A stretch of 33,279 nucleotides of DNA. Source: an uncultured Christensenellaceae bacterium (GTDB lineage Bacteria > Bacillota > Clostridia > Christensenellales > UMGS416). The notes under the pieces are model-generated. The model did not search any database. It was given only the letters and a program-made list of their open reading frames with translations, and was not told the DNA's origin. The position numbers were made by a program, and so were the translations under genes. The DNA is taken from NCBI GenBank assembly GCA_944376795.1, contig CALWDW010000058.1:1-33279 (forward strand). Direction: 5' to 3'. Shown piece after piece: positions 1 through 7,975 of the stretch; the stretch's first letter is position 1, and each line of letters starts with the position of its first letter.

Positions 1-135
1 GACCACGAGGTCATTGGCTACCGTCGCCGCCTGAGCCGCCACGCCGCCCAGCATCCCGAAGCACTGGCCAAGGACCATGGCCAGCACGGCAAGAAGCAAG
101 GCGCCTTTGCGTAGGAACTTCATGTTCTTACTCAT
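1..135 (-). CDS. Secreted protein, N-terminal fragment (runs off left edge)
   Basis: The first 45 codons of a minus-strand gene are visible and the rest lies outside the window. The product begins MSKNMKFLRKGALLL and continues with a hydrophobic stretch (LLLAVLAMVLG) and an AQA-A-like site near residues 35-37. That is a typical Gram-positive Sec signal peptide with signal peptidase I cleavage, without a convincing lipobox. The start ATG at 135 follows a GGGAGAGG ribosome binding site at good spacing. A SigA-like promoter at 287-315 would give an unusually long leader of about 145 nt. The mature protein is not visible, so no function is proposed. Surface or extracellular location is inferred from the signal peptide alone. 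Confidence 0.75.
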   Translation of the reverse strand, partial: MSKNMKFLRKGALLLAVLAMVLGQCFGMLGGVAAQAATVANDLVV

Positions 136-286
136 GTGTTTCCTCTCCCATAGTTTTTTTTGATAGATTCCGGGGCCAATAAGAATATCAGCTGGTATCC
201 ATCATCCTTCATCCCTCCCTTCGGAACGGTAGAGAGCCTTACGCTCCGCGCACACCGCCTTTGCTGTGTCTGAAATCAATGTCTAC

Positions 287-315
287 ATCATACACGGAGT
301 ATGGTAGAAAGTCAA
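287..315 (-). promoter_or_regulatory. SigA-type promoter for the secreted protein at the left edge
   Basis: On the minus strand TTGACT (310-315) and TATGAT (287-292) are 17 bp apart. Transcription would start near 280 and leave a 145-nt leader before the ATG at 135. The leader contains a GGAGCGTAAGGCTC stretch and purine-rich GGGAGGGATGAAGGATGATGG-like sequence that may fold, but no known RNA class was recognised with confidence. Confidence 0.6.
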
Positions 316-434
316 CAAAAAATTCCCATGTCTAGAAGGAAATCCCCGGTTTTGATCCGCGAGAAATCTGCCACGCAGGGGCGTATAACGTTTCCACAGG
401 ATGCCAACCTGTCCAGCACACCCCTCCAGTGGAA

Positions 435-463
435 ATTATAGCAGATGCATAGCAAATTCGCAA
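435..463 (-). promoter_or_regulatory. Second minus-strand promoter in the intergenic region
   Basis: TTGCGA (458-463) and TATAAT (435-440) are 17 bp apart on the minus strand. Transcription would start near 428, upstream of the promoter at 287-315. The first 60 nt of the predicted transcript can form an 8-bp stem, with AGGGGTGT pairing with ACGCCCCT and a smaller ACAGG/CCTGT hairpin inside. No ORF with a convincing ribosome binding site follows, so it may drive a short RNA or add to transcription of the left-edge gene. Confidence 0.45.
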
Positions 464-564
464 TGGGTTTCCCGCATCTTTTCCGAATTTTATGTCAAAA
501 ATATTACGGAAATATTTGCCAAATTCCTTCAATCTCTGGGTGTAAAGCGTTTCACACACCCATC

Positions 565-774
565 TCAGTCCGTTATCTGCCATGATTTTGTAACAATTTT
601 ACCCGTTGCCAGCATACTCTCCACAATAGCTTGTGTCTGGTTGTCGCCGCTGCCACAAGCGATGACCTTTGCCGAGGATTGCTCCTTTTTTCCGGCGTGT
701 AAGCCATGGCTCTCCACGTCCACTGCCGGAACCACGCGGCCGCCATGTAGCCGTTGCATTGGGAATCCCCTCAT
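565..774 (-). CDS. Possible small protein of 69 residues, unrecognised
   Basis: A 69-residue ORF starts at ATG 774 with a GGAAGAG ribosome binding site six bases upstream. A consensus-like promoter (TTGAAA-17-TATAAT at 801-829) would begin transcription only about 20 nt before the ATG. The protein is soluble with no membrane segment. It has a middle stretch KVIACGSGDNQTQ and a C-terminus rich in Val, Ile and Thr. It matches no family I know. Just after the stop, TGGGTGT and ACACCCA can pair into a 7-bp stem without a T-tract. The promoter, leader and ribosome binding site together are what favour a real gene. The ORF alone is short enough to occur by chance. Confidence 0.35.
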   Translation of the reverse strand: MRGFPMQRLHGGRVVPAVDVESHGLHAGKKEQSSAKVIACGSGDNQTQAIVESMLATGKIVTKSWQITD

Positions 775-800
775 GCCGTTCTCTTCCGCTGTGTGGAATG

Positions 801-829
801 ATTATACCGCATGAATGCATTTCTTTCAA
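801..829 (-). promoter_or_regulatory. Strong SigA-type promoter, minus strand
   Basis: TTGAAA (824-829) and a perfect TATAAT (801-806) are separated by 17 bp on the minus strand, predicting a start near 794. The only candidate product immediately downstream is the 69-residue ORF beginning at 774. Confidence 0.55.
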
Positions 830-1244
830 GCAGCTCTTCCCAATTCCTCGATTAACATTCTTGATTGGCAAGTCCGTCTTACTCTGTCCTACTCCTCATT
901 CCCGCCGTCGAGTAGAGTTTCTCACCGCGCGCTACAGGTTCGTGCTTCCCTCGCTGCTCTGCGTCGTTGTATATTCATTTGCTGTCTTTCCTCTTTCTTA
1001 GCATGCAGCGCCACACTGGTCCTTTTTCGTTTGTCCCCTGTCATCTTCGTCGGCACACGAAGGCCTGCTTAACCTGCCGCAAACGCCTTCAAGTACGGCA
1101 GACATCTTTGTACATACTTGTGTATAAGCCAATGCTGCATCTTCCTGCCGATCACACGCGTCCTCAATCGCAGAGACTTATGGCGTGCATCGCTCCTTAT
1201 TGCCCTGGCGCTGACTATATTAAATTTAATGAATCAATTAACAC
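830..1244. other. Gene-free stretch
   Basis: No ORF with a plausible ribosome binding site, no RNA gene and no clear repeat was seen here. It separates the terminator of the first binding-protein gene from the promoter at 801-829. Confidence 0.5.
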
Positions 1245-1277
1245 AAAAGGCCCCCGCCGTAAAAGCGGGAGCCTTTG
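1245..1277 (-). terminator. Intrinsic terminator of the first solute-binding protein gene
   Basis: On the minus strand an AAAGGCTCCCGC arm and its complement flank a short A/T-rich loop, followed by TTTTGTGTT. It lies about 35 nt after the stop codon at 1311. A related hairpin follows the paralogous gene at 4496-4540. Confidence 0.8.
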
Positions 1278-1310
1278 TTTAAGTCACGATCCTAGGTTTG
1301 CAGTTCCAGA

Positions 1311-3008
1311 TTACTCGGCGGCATAAGCCTCGGCAATGGACTCCAGAGCGGCATCCAGGCCCAGAGCGGACCAGTTCGCCTTCAACTCCTCGTACCACTC
1401 CTCGTTGCTCTTGTCGGAGGTATCCACCACCATCTTCATCCAGTCGGAGACAGGATCCGCGGTATTCTCATTCTTCGCGTCGGTGGTCACGGCCTGCAGA
1501 TCCCAATCCATCTGCGGGTCAGCCCACTCGGCGATGCGGCGGTCACGCTCCTCAACGCACATTGCCACGACCTTAGGATCGATGTCAGGATTGCGGTACT
1601 GGTTGTTGTCGCCGGTCCACACGGACAGGGAAGAGAACTGAGAATTGGGGTACTTGTCGGCCAGGGTCATCTTGTTGCCGTCTTCCTTCACGGGCATCAG
1701 GCTGGTGATGGTGCCATCCTCGTTCATGGTGTAGTCCTCGCCCTCGAAGCCGAAGCCCATGAACAGGACGCCTTCCTCGGACGCCATCCAGTCGAACAGT
1801 GCCAAGTAGCGGGGGAGCTCCTCATCGGTCACCTTGTTGCCGAAGTAGGTCTCGGACCAGTAGGCCTTCTCGCCGAAGCGGACAGGCTCCACGCCGGTGT
1901 CCCACAGGGGCAGGAAACCAACGCACTCGGTGAACTCCTTATCGGGGTTCTGGGGCAGCCACTTACGATAGATGCCGTCCACGTGGGTGGGGCTGATCTG
2001 CTTCATGAAGACGCCGATCAAGCCAGCCGCGAACTTATTGATGACATCGTCATCGGAGGCATACGTCATGTAATCAGGATCGAAGCCGCCGCGCTTGTTG
2101 ATCTCACGCAGCATGCAGGCGATCTTATAGGCCTGTTCTCCGGTGTTGGTGACAGAAACCGTACCATCAGCATTCAGGACATAGTTGCCCTGGGTCTGGC
2201 CGTAGTTGGCAAAGCCCTGGCTCCAGAATACCCAGCCGCCGGTTACAGCGGAGAGACCAATGGTATCGTTCTTGCCGTTGCCGTCGGGATCCTGGGTCTG
2301 GAAGGCCACGCACATCTCAATGAACTCTTCCTCATTGGTGGGGATCTCCATATCCAGTGCCTCAAGCCAGTCCTTGCGGTAGTAGACGCCACGGTCCATG
2401 CACCACCATTTAGGATCGGCATAGGTCATACGGGGCAGGAACCAATTCTGGTCATTCACCTTGTACGCCGTCACCTCACCCAGCTGCAAGTTCTGGTTCA
2501 GGGTGGGATACATACTCATGTCATCAGGCAGAGCACGAACAACACCCTCATTGATCCACTGATAATAGGTCGAACCGCCGACATAAGCATTACACACAGT
2601 AGCAGGCAGATCATTAGAAGCAGCCCAGAGGTTATACTTTTCACCCACATCACCCCAGGTCACATTCCGGGTGGTGAAGGTCACATTGAACTTCTCCATA
2701 ATGAACTGACCGAAAGCGTCAATCTCCACATCCTCGCCCCAAGCATTGTCAACGTCCCAGCAGGACAGCTCCAACACCTGTGGCTCTTTAAAATCTAAGG
2801 TAGCTTCTGGCTCCGTGCCATCGCCTTCGCCCTCACCTTCTCCTTCTCCTTCTCCATCCGGAGCGGGCGTAGCATCGTCCTCTGCCTCGGGAGCCTGGGT
2901 GGCGTCATCCGCCGGAGCAGGCGTGGTGCTGGGCGTCTGGGCGCAGCCGGCAAACACAGCCACGACCATCAGCAGCGCCAAAGCCAGGGTAAGCAGCTTC
3001 TTGCTCAT
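1311..3008 (-). CDS. Sugar ABC transporter solute-binding lipoprotein, copy 1 (LplA type)
   Basis: This 565-residue lipoprotein should capture an oligosaccharide outside the cell and deliver it to the permeases encoded at 7055-8998. Residues 1-21 are a signal peptide ending in VFAG before lipidated Cys22. An acidic Pro/Thr/Glu linker with a Gly-Glu repeat (about 51-64) follows, then a family 1 extracellular binding domain. The stretch DPDGNGKND at 240-248 resembles the EF-hand-like calcium loop common in LplA-type proteins. The start chosen is ATG 3008, preceded by AAGGAGGAG. The in-frame codons upstream lack a ribosome binding site. The gene has its own TTGACA-17-TATAAC promoter and its own terminator, so it can be expressed apart from the permeases. 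A close paralogue of identical length lies at 4569-6266. The substrate cannot be read from the sequence. Confidence 0.93.
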   Translation of the reverse strand: MSKKLLTLALALLMVVAVFAGCAQTPSTTPAPADDATQAPEAEDDATPAPDGEGEGEGEGEGDGTEPEATLDFKEPQVLELSCWDVDNAWGEDVEIDAFGQFIMEKFNVTFTTRNVTWGDVGEKYNLWAASNDLPATVCNAYVGGSTYYQWINEGVVRALPDDMSMYPTLNQNLQLGEVTAYKVNDQNWFLPRMTYADPKWWCMDRGVYYRKDWLEALDMEIPTNEEEFIEMCVAFQTQDPDGNGKNDTIGLSAVTGGWVFWSQGFANYGQTQGNYVLNADGTVSVTNTGEQAYKIACMLREINKRGGFDPDYMTYASDDDVINKFAAGLIGVFMKQISPTHVDGIYRKWLPQNPDKEFTECVGFLPLWDTGVEPVRFGEKAYWSETYFGNKVTDEELPRYLALFDWMASEEGVLFMGFGFEGEDYTMNEDGTITSLMPVKEDGNKMTLADKYPNSQFSSLSVWTGDNNQYRNPDIDPKVVAMCVEERDRRIAEWADPQMDWDLQAVTTDAKNENTADPVSDWMKMVVDTSDKSNEEWYEELKANWSALGLDAALESIAEAYAAE

Positions 3009-3116
3009 GTAGTTCTCCTCCTTTTGATTTACGAATGCCTTTATCTGCATCCTCCCGCCCTACGGGCAGGAAACCAATCCTTGCGCATTAATCTATTCGC
3101 AACACCTACATATCTA

Positions 3117-3145
3117 GTTATAGCACGCATATTGTGGGATGTCAA
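3117..3145 (-). promoter_or_regulatory. Promoter of solute-binding protein copy 1
   Basis: A perfect TTGACA (3140-3145) and TATAAC (3117-3122) are 17 bp apart on the minus strand. Transcription would start near 3110, giving a leader of about 100 nt before ATG 3008. Confidence 0.75.
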
Positions 3146-4169
3146 TCCCATATATGGACTGCAATGAACTTTTAACAAAGAACTGTATGTTTGTTTCTTC
3201 ATACGCGCGACTTGTCCACCCTATCTTTGCCACAATGCAGGACGCGCCGTCATGCCTATCACGGGCCGCCATTGCATAATCTTGTTATACCTTCCATTCA
3301 TGTCGTTATTTTGTATTTCATACGCCGTCAAACGAGCTATTTAAGGCCAATCAGGCCGAAACGCGTAGAATTTCCCGTTCACTCTGTTTTTTCAAATTTG
3401 GGCCCGCGTTTGTTTGCCATTGCCATATCGCAGTTTCTGAAATCACTTTTTCTCTGTAACCTGATGCTTCAAAACTTGCTCTATGACATTGCCTCTTAAT
3501 TGAACCGTAAGCCCTCGGCAACAGGATGGGAATCGCAAGCCCTACAGACAATGCGCAAACAAAAAAAGCCAGGCTTTTTATGGGCGTCGGGCCTCATTTT
3601 AGCGCGGCTGACGCGACACTCGAAAGATCACTCCGGATAATCCCGCCTGCGTTGACCATTTAAGTTTACATTATCTCTGCCGCAGCGCCGTACGGTTCAA
3701 AAGGCAGACGCCACAGCACAGCCGCTCCTCAATTTGGCGTCTGCTGACAAGTTTGTTCCCCGGTCGTAGGCAAGTAAATTCAACTTATCGTAAGGCCAGG
3801 ACAATAGATACTCTATAGTTCCAACGCTTCAATTCGGGTTTTATCGGCAAATAAGATCAGCATGTCATTCGATGGCTAAGGTTACTCTTCCCCAAGCAGC
3901 TGACCGCAGCATCCGCTCCTCAATGCCCTGCCTTCCGTCGCCTATACCCGAATCTCCCGCGCCTGCAAATTGAAAATTGTCTTCGCTTTTTGGGTCCCAC
4001 GATTTCTCACTCCAAGGCTCTTTGCTTTACATTGTAGTACCCTTAGGCTGCCGTTCGTCAGGTATTTCTCGTAGGTCCAGCTAGAGATCATAACACCAAG
4101 ACGAAACTTCACCTGCGCGGTATGCAAATGAACAACTCGAGCGCCCTATGGCCTTCATCTCTGTACTTG
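3146..4169. other. Gene-free stretch
   Basis: About 1 kb upstream of the copy 1 promoter holds no ORF I can support. It has mixed, more AT-rich composition than the genes. A short terminator-like inverted repeat (AAAAAGC-CAG-GCTTTTT, 3563-3579) is present, but no transcript is evident. It may be debris left when the binding-protein gene was duplicated. Confidence 0.45.
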
Positions 4170-4388
4170 TTATTCCTTCCTGCCAGCAGCGGCGCCGCAG
4201 CGCGTTCTCCGTCCGCACTGCATGAGACCAAAAAACAGGGATTCCACACATATGATTAAGTTGGGCTGGATCTCACCGATGCAGTCCTCGCAATCGTACC
4301 AAACAACCGGGCAGTCTCTTGCTAGCCCATTCTCATGATATTTCCATATGCTGCCGCACTCTTCCATCCCAAGATATCGACAGTTCAT
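4170..4388 (-). pseudogene. Possible remnant of a SUKH (SMI1/KNR4)-like protein
   Basis: A 72-codon ORF begins at ATG 4388 after GGAAGGG. Its middle part, DCPVVWYDCEDCIGEIQP followed by a hydrophobic VESLFFGL, resembles the C-terminal half of SUKH-fold proteins, in which a short strand, a D/H-E turn and a helix of the type SFEEFLxxL follow each other. The last 20 residues (Arg- and Cys-rich) do not fit any fold. No N-terminal half was found upstream. It may be a decayed fragment of an immunity-type gene or a chance ORF. The family resemblance is by eye only. Confidence 0.25.
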
Positions 4389-4495
4389 GGAGTCCCTTCC
4401 CGGCATTCTAGTTTTGTGGTAACTCCCTCCTGCCGCAGGGGCTGTGTAAACTCCTTTTTTCCCCTGAAGTGTTGTCCCTATAGTACAATTTACCC

Positions 4496-4540
4496 AAAAC
4501 AAAGCAAGGCCCCCGTCTTTACGACGGGAACCTTGTTTGT
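4496..4540 (-). terminator. Intrinsic terminator of the second solute-binding protein gene
   Basis: On the minus strand ACAAACAAGG...CCCGTC pairs with GACGGG...CCTTGCTTTGT around a TAAA-type loop and runs into a T-rich stretch. It lies about 30 nt after the stop at 4569 and is visibly related to the terminator at 1245-1277. Confidence 0.8.
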
Positions 4541-4568
4541 ATCTAGAACCTAGTCTTGCAGTCCGAGA

Positions 4569-6266
4569 TTACTGGGCGGCATAGGCCTCGGCAATGGACT
4601 CCAGAGCGGCATCCAGGCCCAGAGCGGACCAGTTCGCCTTCAACTCCTCATACCACTCCTCGTTGGTCTTGTCGGAGGTGTCCACCACCATCTTCATCCA
4701 GTCATCGGTCGGAACAGCGGTGTTCTCATTCTTGGCATCCGTGGTCACAGCCTGGAGCGCCCAATCGATCTCCGGATCGGCCCACTCGGCGATACGGCGG
4801 TCACGCTCCTCAATGCACATGGCCATGACCTTAGGATCGATGTCAGGATTGCGATACTGGTTGTTGTCGCCGGTCCACACGGACAGGGAAGCGAACTGAG
4901 AATTGGGGTACTTATCGGCCAGGGTCATCTTGTTGCCGTCTTCCTTCACAGGCATCAGGCTGGTGATGGTGCCGTCCTCATTCATGGTGTAGTCCTCGCC
5001 CTCAAAGCCGAAGCCCATGAACAGGATACCTTCCTCGGAGGCCATCCAGTCGAACAGCGCCAGATACCGAGGCATCTCTTCATCGGTCACCTTGTTGCCG
5101 AAGTAGGTCTCGGACCAATAGGCCTTCTCGCCGAAGCGGACGGTCTCAACGCCCTCGACATCCCACAGGGGCAGGAAGCCAACGCACTCGGTGAACTCCT
5201 TGTCGGGGTTCTGGGGCAGCCACTTGCGATAGATGCCGTCCACATGGGTGGGGCTGATCTGCTTGATGAACACGCCGATCAGGCCAGCCGCGAACTTGTT
5301 GATCACATCGTCATCAGACGCATAGGTCATCAGGTCGGGATCCAGGCCGCCGCGCTTGTTGATCTCGCGGAGCATGCAGGTGATGTTGTAGGCCTCATCC
5401 GAAGCATCCGTACGATAGACGGTACCATCATCTCTCAGCTTATAGCGGCCATCGGTCTGGCCGTAGTTGGCAAAGCCCTGGCTCCAGAAGGGCCAGCCGC
5501 CAGTCAGCGTGGAAAGACCAATGGTATCGTTCTTGCCGTTGCCGTCGGGATCCTGGGTCTGGAAGGCTACGCACATGGCGATGAACTCTTCCTCATTGGT
5601 GGGGATCTCCATGTTCAGGGCCTCGAGCCAATCCTTACGGTAGTAGATACCGCGGTCCATGCACCACCAGTCGGGATCGGAGTAGGTCATGCGGGGCAGG
5701 AACCAATTCTGGTCATTCACCTTGTACGCAGACACCTCACCCAACTGCAGGTTCTGGTTCAGGGTGGGGTACATGCTCATGTCGTCAGGCAGAGCACGGA
5801 TCACGCCTTCGTTAATCCACTGATAATAAGTGGCGCCGCCAACATAAGCGTTGCCAATCGTAGCGGGCAGATCATTGGAAGCAGCCCAAAGGTTATACTT
5901 CTCAGCAACATCACCCCAGGTCACGTTCCGGGTGGTGAAGGTCACGTTGAACTTGTCCATAATAAACTGGCCAAACGCGTCGATCTCCACATCCTCGCCC
6001 CAAGCCTTGTCGATGTCCCAGCAGGACAGCTCCAACACCTGCGGCTCATCAAAAGTCAGGGTCGCTTCAGGCTCAGTGCCATCCTCACCCTCAGGGGCCG
6101 GCGTAGCATCACCATCAGCCTCGGGGGCCTCGGTGGCATCGCCTTCAGGAGCTTCAGTGGCATCGTCCGCAGGAGCGGGCGTGGTGCTGGGCGTCTGGGC
6201 GCAGCCGGCAAATACGGCCACGACCATCAGCAGCGCCAGAGCCAAGGTAAGCAGCTTCTTGCTCAT
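4569..6266 (-). CDS. Sugar ABC transporter solute-binding lipoprotein, copy 2 (LplA type)
   Basis: This 565-residue paralogue of the protein at 1311-3008 has the same role in extracellular sugar capture. It has the same signal peptide, lipidated Cys22, an acidic Thr/Ala/Pro/Glu linker (about 28-68) without the Gly-Glu run, and the same DPDGNGKND loop. Most of the binding domain is nearly identical to copy 1. Clear differences sit in the linker and in residues about 269-296 (GQTDGRYKLRDD against GQTQGNYVLNAD), which may lie near the ligand site. The start is ATG 6266 after AAGGAGGAAGAG. It is the nearer copy to the permease genes but is separated from them by a terminator (7003-7036), and it has its own promoter at 6373-6401. 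Confidence 0.93.
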   Translation of the reverse strand: MSKKLLTLALALLMVVAVFAGCAQTPSTTPAPADDATEAPEGDATEAPEADGDATPAPEGEDGTEPEATLTFDEPQVLELSCWDIDKAWGEDVEIDAFGQFIMDKFNVTFTTRNVTWGDVAEKYNLWAASNDLPATIGNAYVGGATYYQWINEGVIRALPDDMSMYPTLNQNLQLGEVSAYKVNDQNWFLPRMTYSDPDWWCMDRGIYYRKDWLEALNMEIPTNEEEFIAMCVAFQTQDPDGNGKNDTIGLSTLTGGWPFWSQGFANYGQTDGRYKLRDDGTVYRTDASDEAYNITCMLREINKRGGLDPDLMTYASDDDVINKFAAGLIGVFIKQISPTHVDGIYRKWLPQNPDKEFTECVGFLPLWDVEGVETVRFGEKAYWSETYFGNKVTDEEMPRYLALFDWMASEEGILFMGFGFEGEDYTMNEDGTITSLMPVKEDGNKMTLADKYPNSQFASLSVWTGDNNQYRNPDIDPKVMAMCIEERDRRIAEWADPEIDWALQAVTTDAKNENTAVPTDDWMKMVVDTSDKTNEEWYEELKANWSALGLDAALESIAEAYAAQ

Positions 6267-6372
6267 GGAATCTCTTCCTCCTTGATTAATTCATGCTTCG
6301 CCAGACGGCAAACGCATGGTATCCATCCGCAGGGAATGAATGTATTCATGCATTCATTTACGGACAAAGGAA

Positions 6373-6401
6373 GTTATACCACACTCAGCAGTTAAAGTCA
6401 A
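6373..6401 (-). promoter_or_regulatory. Promoter of solute-binding protein copy 2
   Basis: TTGACT (6396-6401) and TATAAC (6373-6378) are 17 bp apart on the minus strand, giving a leader of about 100 nt. The architecture mirrors the copy 1 promoter although the spacer sequences differ. Confidence 0.7.
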
Positions 6402-7002
6402 TTGGGTCTTGCTGGTATCGAATTCAACCGAATTATGCACATTTTTTCCCACATGGCTACAAATCACATTTTGCGTTTTACGTTATGAACTCGCATATTG
6501 GCGATTAAAAACAATCACTAAATGTATGCATGATCTTGTTCTATGAATCCGCAAATTCCGCGTCGTTTTCCCGATTAATCTTAATTCGTTTCATATTGAA
6601 GTTCTATCATGCTGGGTTTTACTTTCTTTCTCTAAAGTATTAAATAAATGTAAAAAATGCATTGCCTTTCCTAGAGAATTAACCAAGCGCTCCGCATCTA
6701 GGGATGATCAAAAGAAATACTTCTGAAAATGTAGTCAAACATTGTAAGAAAATGCAGTACCTCCGTTATTCTTCTTTCACGCTATTGTGCCGCCCTCAGG
6801 CTGGCATGCCAGTATCGCCATGCCAAAGCAAATCCATCGAGTCACCTCTAATCCCCTGGTCCCCTGACTCCGCAGCGACTTCCTCCCGCCAGGTATTTGT
6901 TCTTCAGTGAAGTATCCTGCGCTTTTCATGATCATTGCCGTACCTATCTGCTCGGGCAATGTCCTTGCGCGGCCCCCAACACCGGATCTCACCATTTTCC
7001 CA
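6402..7002. other. Gene-free stretch
   Basis: About 600 bp of AT-richer sequence between the copy 2 promoter and the permease terminator. I see no supported gene, RNA or repeat. Confidence 0.45.
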
Positions 7003-7036
7003 AAGAAAAAAGCCGCTCCCCAAGGGAGCGGCTCGG
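7003..7036 (-). terminator. Intrinsic terminator of the permease operon
   Basis: On the minus strand GAGCCGCTCCC-TTGG-GGAGCGGC is followed by TTTTTTC. It ends the two-gene permease transcript about 20 nt past the stop at 7055. Confidence 0.88.
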
Positions 7037-7054
7037 AACACGACGGGGATGGGA

Positions 7055-7957
7055 TTAGCCCTTCACGGCGCCCATCATAATGCCCTTTGCAAAGTGCTTC
7101 TGCACGAAGGGGTAAACCAGCAGGATCGGAACCGTTGCCACGGTTACGGAAGCCATCTGCATACCACGAGAGTGGATCTGCTTATTCTGGTTCCGGAACT
7201 GGTTGGCCATTTCACTGCCCAAGTCCATGGTAGACTCAATAACCAGACGACGCAGCAACAGCTGCAGGGGCTCCAAAGACTTGGTGCTGATGAAGATCAT
7301 AGCGTTGTACCACTCATTCCAGAAGCCTACCGCGTAGAACAAGCTGATGGTGGCCAGGATGGGGGCGGCAACCGGCAGCACGATCTGAATCATGATGCGC
7401 AGGTCGTTGGCGCCGTCGATGCGTGCCGACTCTTCCAAGGATTCGGGAATGGTGTTGAAGTAGTTCTTCATCAGGATCATGTTCCAGGTACTTAACGCGC
7501 CAGGTACAAACATGACCAGGAAGTTATCCTTAAAGCCCAGGTCGCACATGACCAAGTACCAAGGCACCAGACCGCCGCCGAAGTACATCGTGATGATGAA
7601 CAGGGTGAGCAAGCCGTTCCGGCCGGGAACCCACTTCTTGGAGAAAGCGTAGCCGGCACTCGTGGTCACGATCATGGAAAGCGCCGTACCGCAGAGGGTT
7701 ACAATGATGGTATTCCGGAAGGATCGGAGCAGCTGACCATCTGAGAAAATGATCTGGTAATTGGTCCAGTCCACCTTCTGAGGCCATAGCCGCAGACCAG
7801 GGCGCACCAGCTCTTCATAGCTGGAAATTGAAGTCAGGATCAGGTTGTAGAAGGGGTAGATCATGATCAGGGCCAGAAGTCCCAGGAGGCCGTAGATGAG
7901 GATATCCGCCAACACCGATCCAAAACCGCGGTGAATCTTATTGCTAGTCTTCGCCAT
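7055..7957 (-). CDS. Carbohydrate ABC transporter permease, YtcP/LplC type
   Basis: This 300-residue membrane protein is one of the two channel-forming subunits of the importer. Six hydrophobic segments can be seen, the first at about residues 20-40. The cytoplasmic EAA loop that docks the ATPase is at about 173-200 and contains EESARIDGANDL. It also carries the C-terminal MMGAVKG ending typical of YtcP/LplC homologues. The start ATG 7957 follows GGAAAGGAGAG. It lies 18 nt downstream of the partner permease gene and is certainly co-transcribed with it. No ATPase gene is in this cluster, as is usual for the LplABC-type group, which uses a shared MsmX-like ATPase. Confidence 0.93.
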   Translation of the reverse strand: MAKTSNKIHRGFGSVLADILIYGLLGLLALIMIYPFYNLILTSISSYEELVRPGLRLWPQKVDWTNYQIIFSDGQLLRSFRNTIIVTLCGTALSMIVTTSAGYAFSKKWVPGRNGLLTLFIITMYFGGGLVPWYLVMCDLGFKDNFLVMFVPGALSTWNMILMKNYFNTIPESLEESARIDGANDLRIMIQIVLPVAAPILATISLFYAVGFWNEWYNAMIFISTKSLEPLQLLLRRLVIESTMDLGSEMANQFRNQNKQIHSRGMQMASVTVATVPILLVYPFVQKHFAKGIMMGAVKG

Positions 7958-7975
7958 AACGATATCTCTCCTTTC

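Noticed and set aside
5244..6395. Long plus-strand frame opposite the second binding-protein gene, and a similar one opposite the first (1983-2798)
   Set aside because: The two frames resemble each other only because the sense genes are paralogous. Neither has a start signal, and the composition is that of an antisense shadow.
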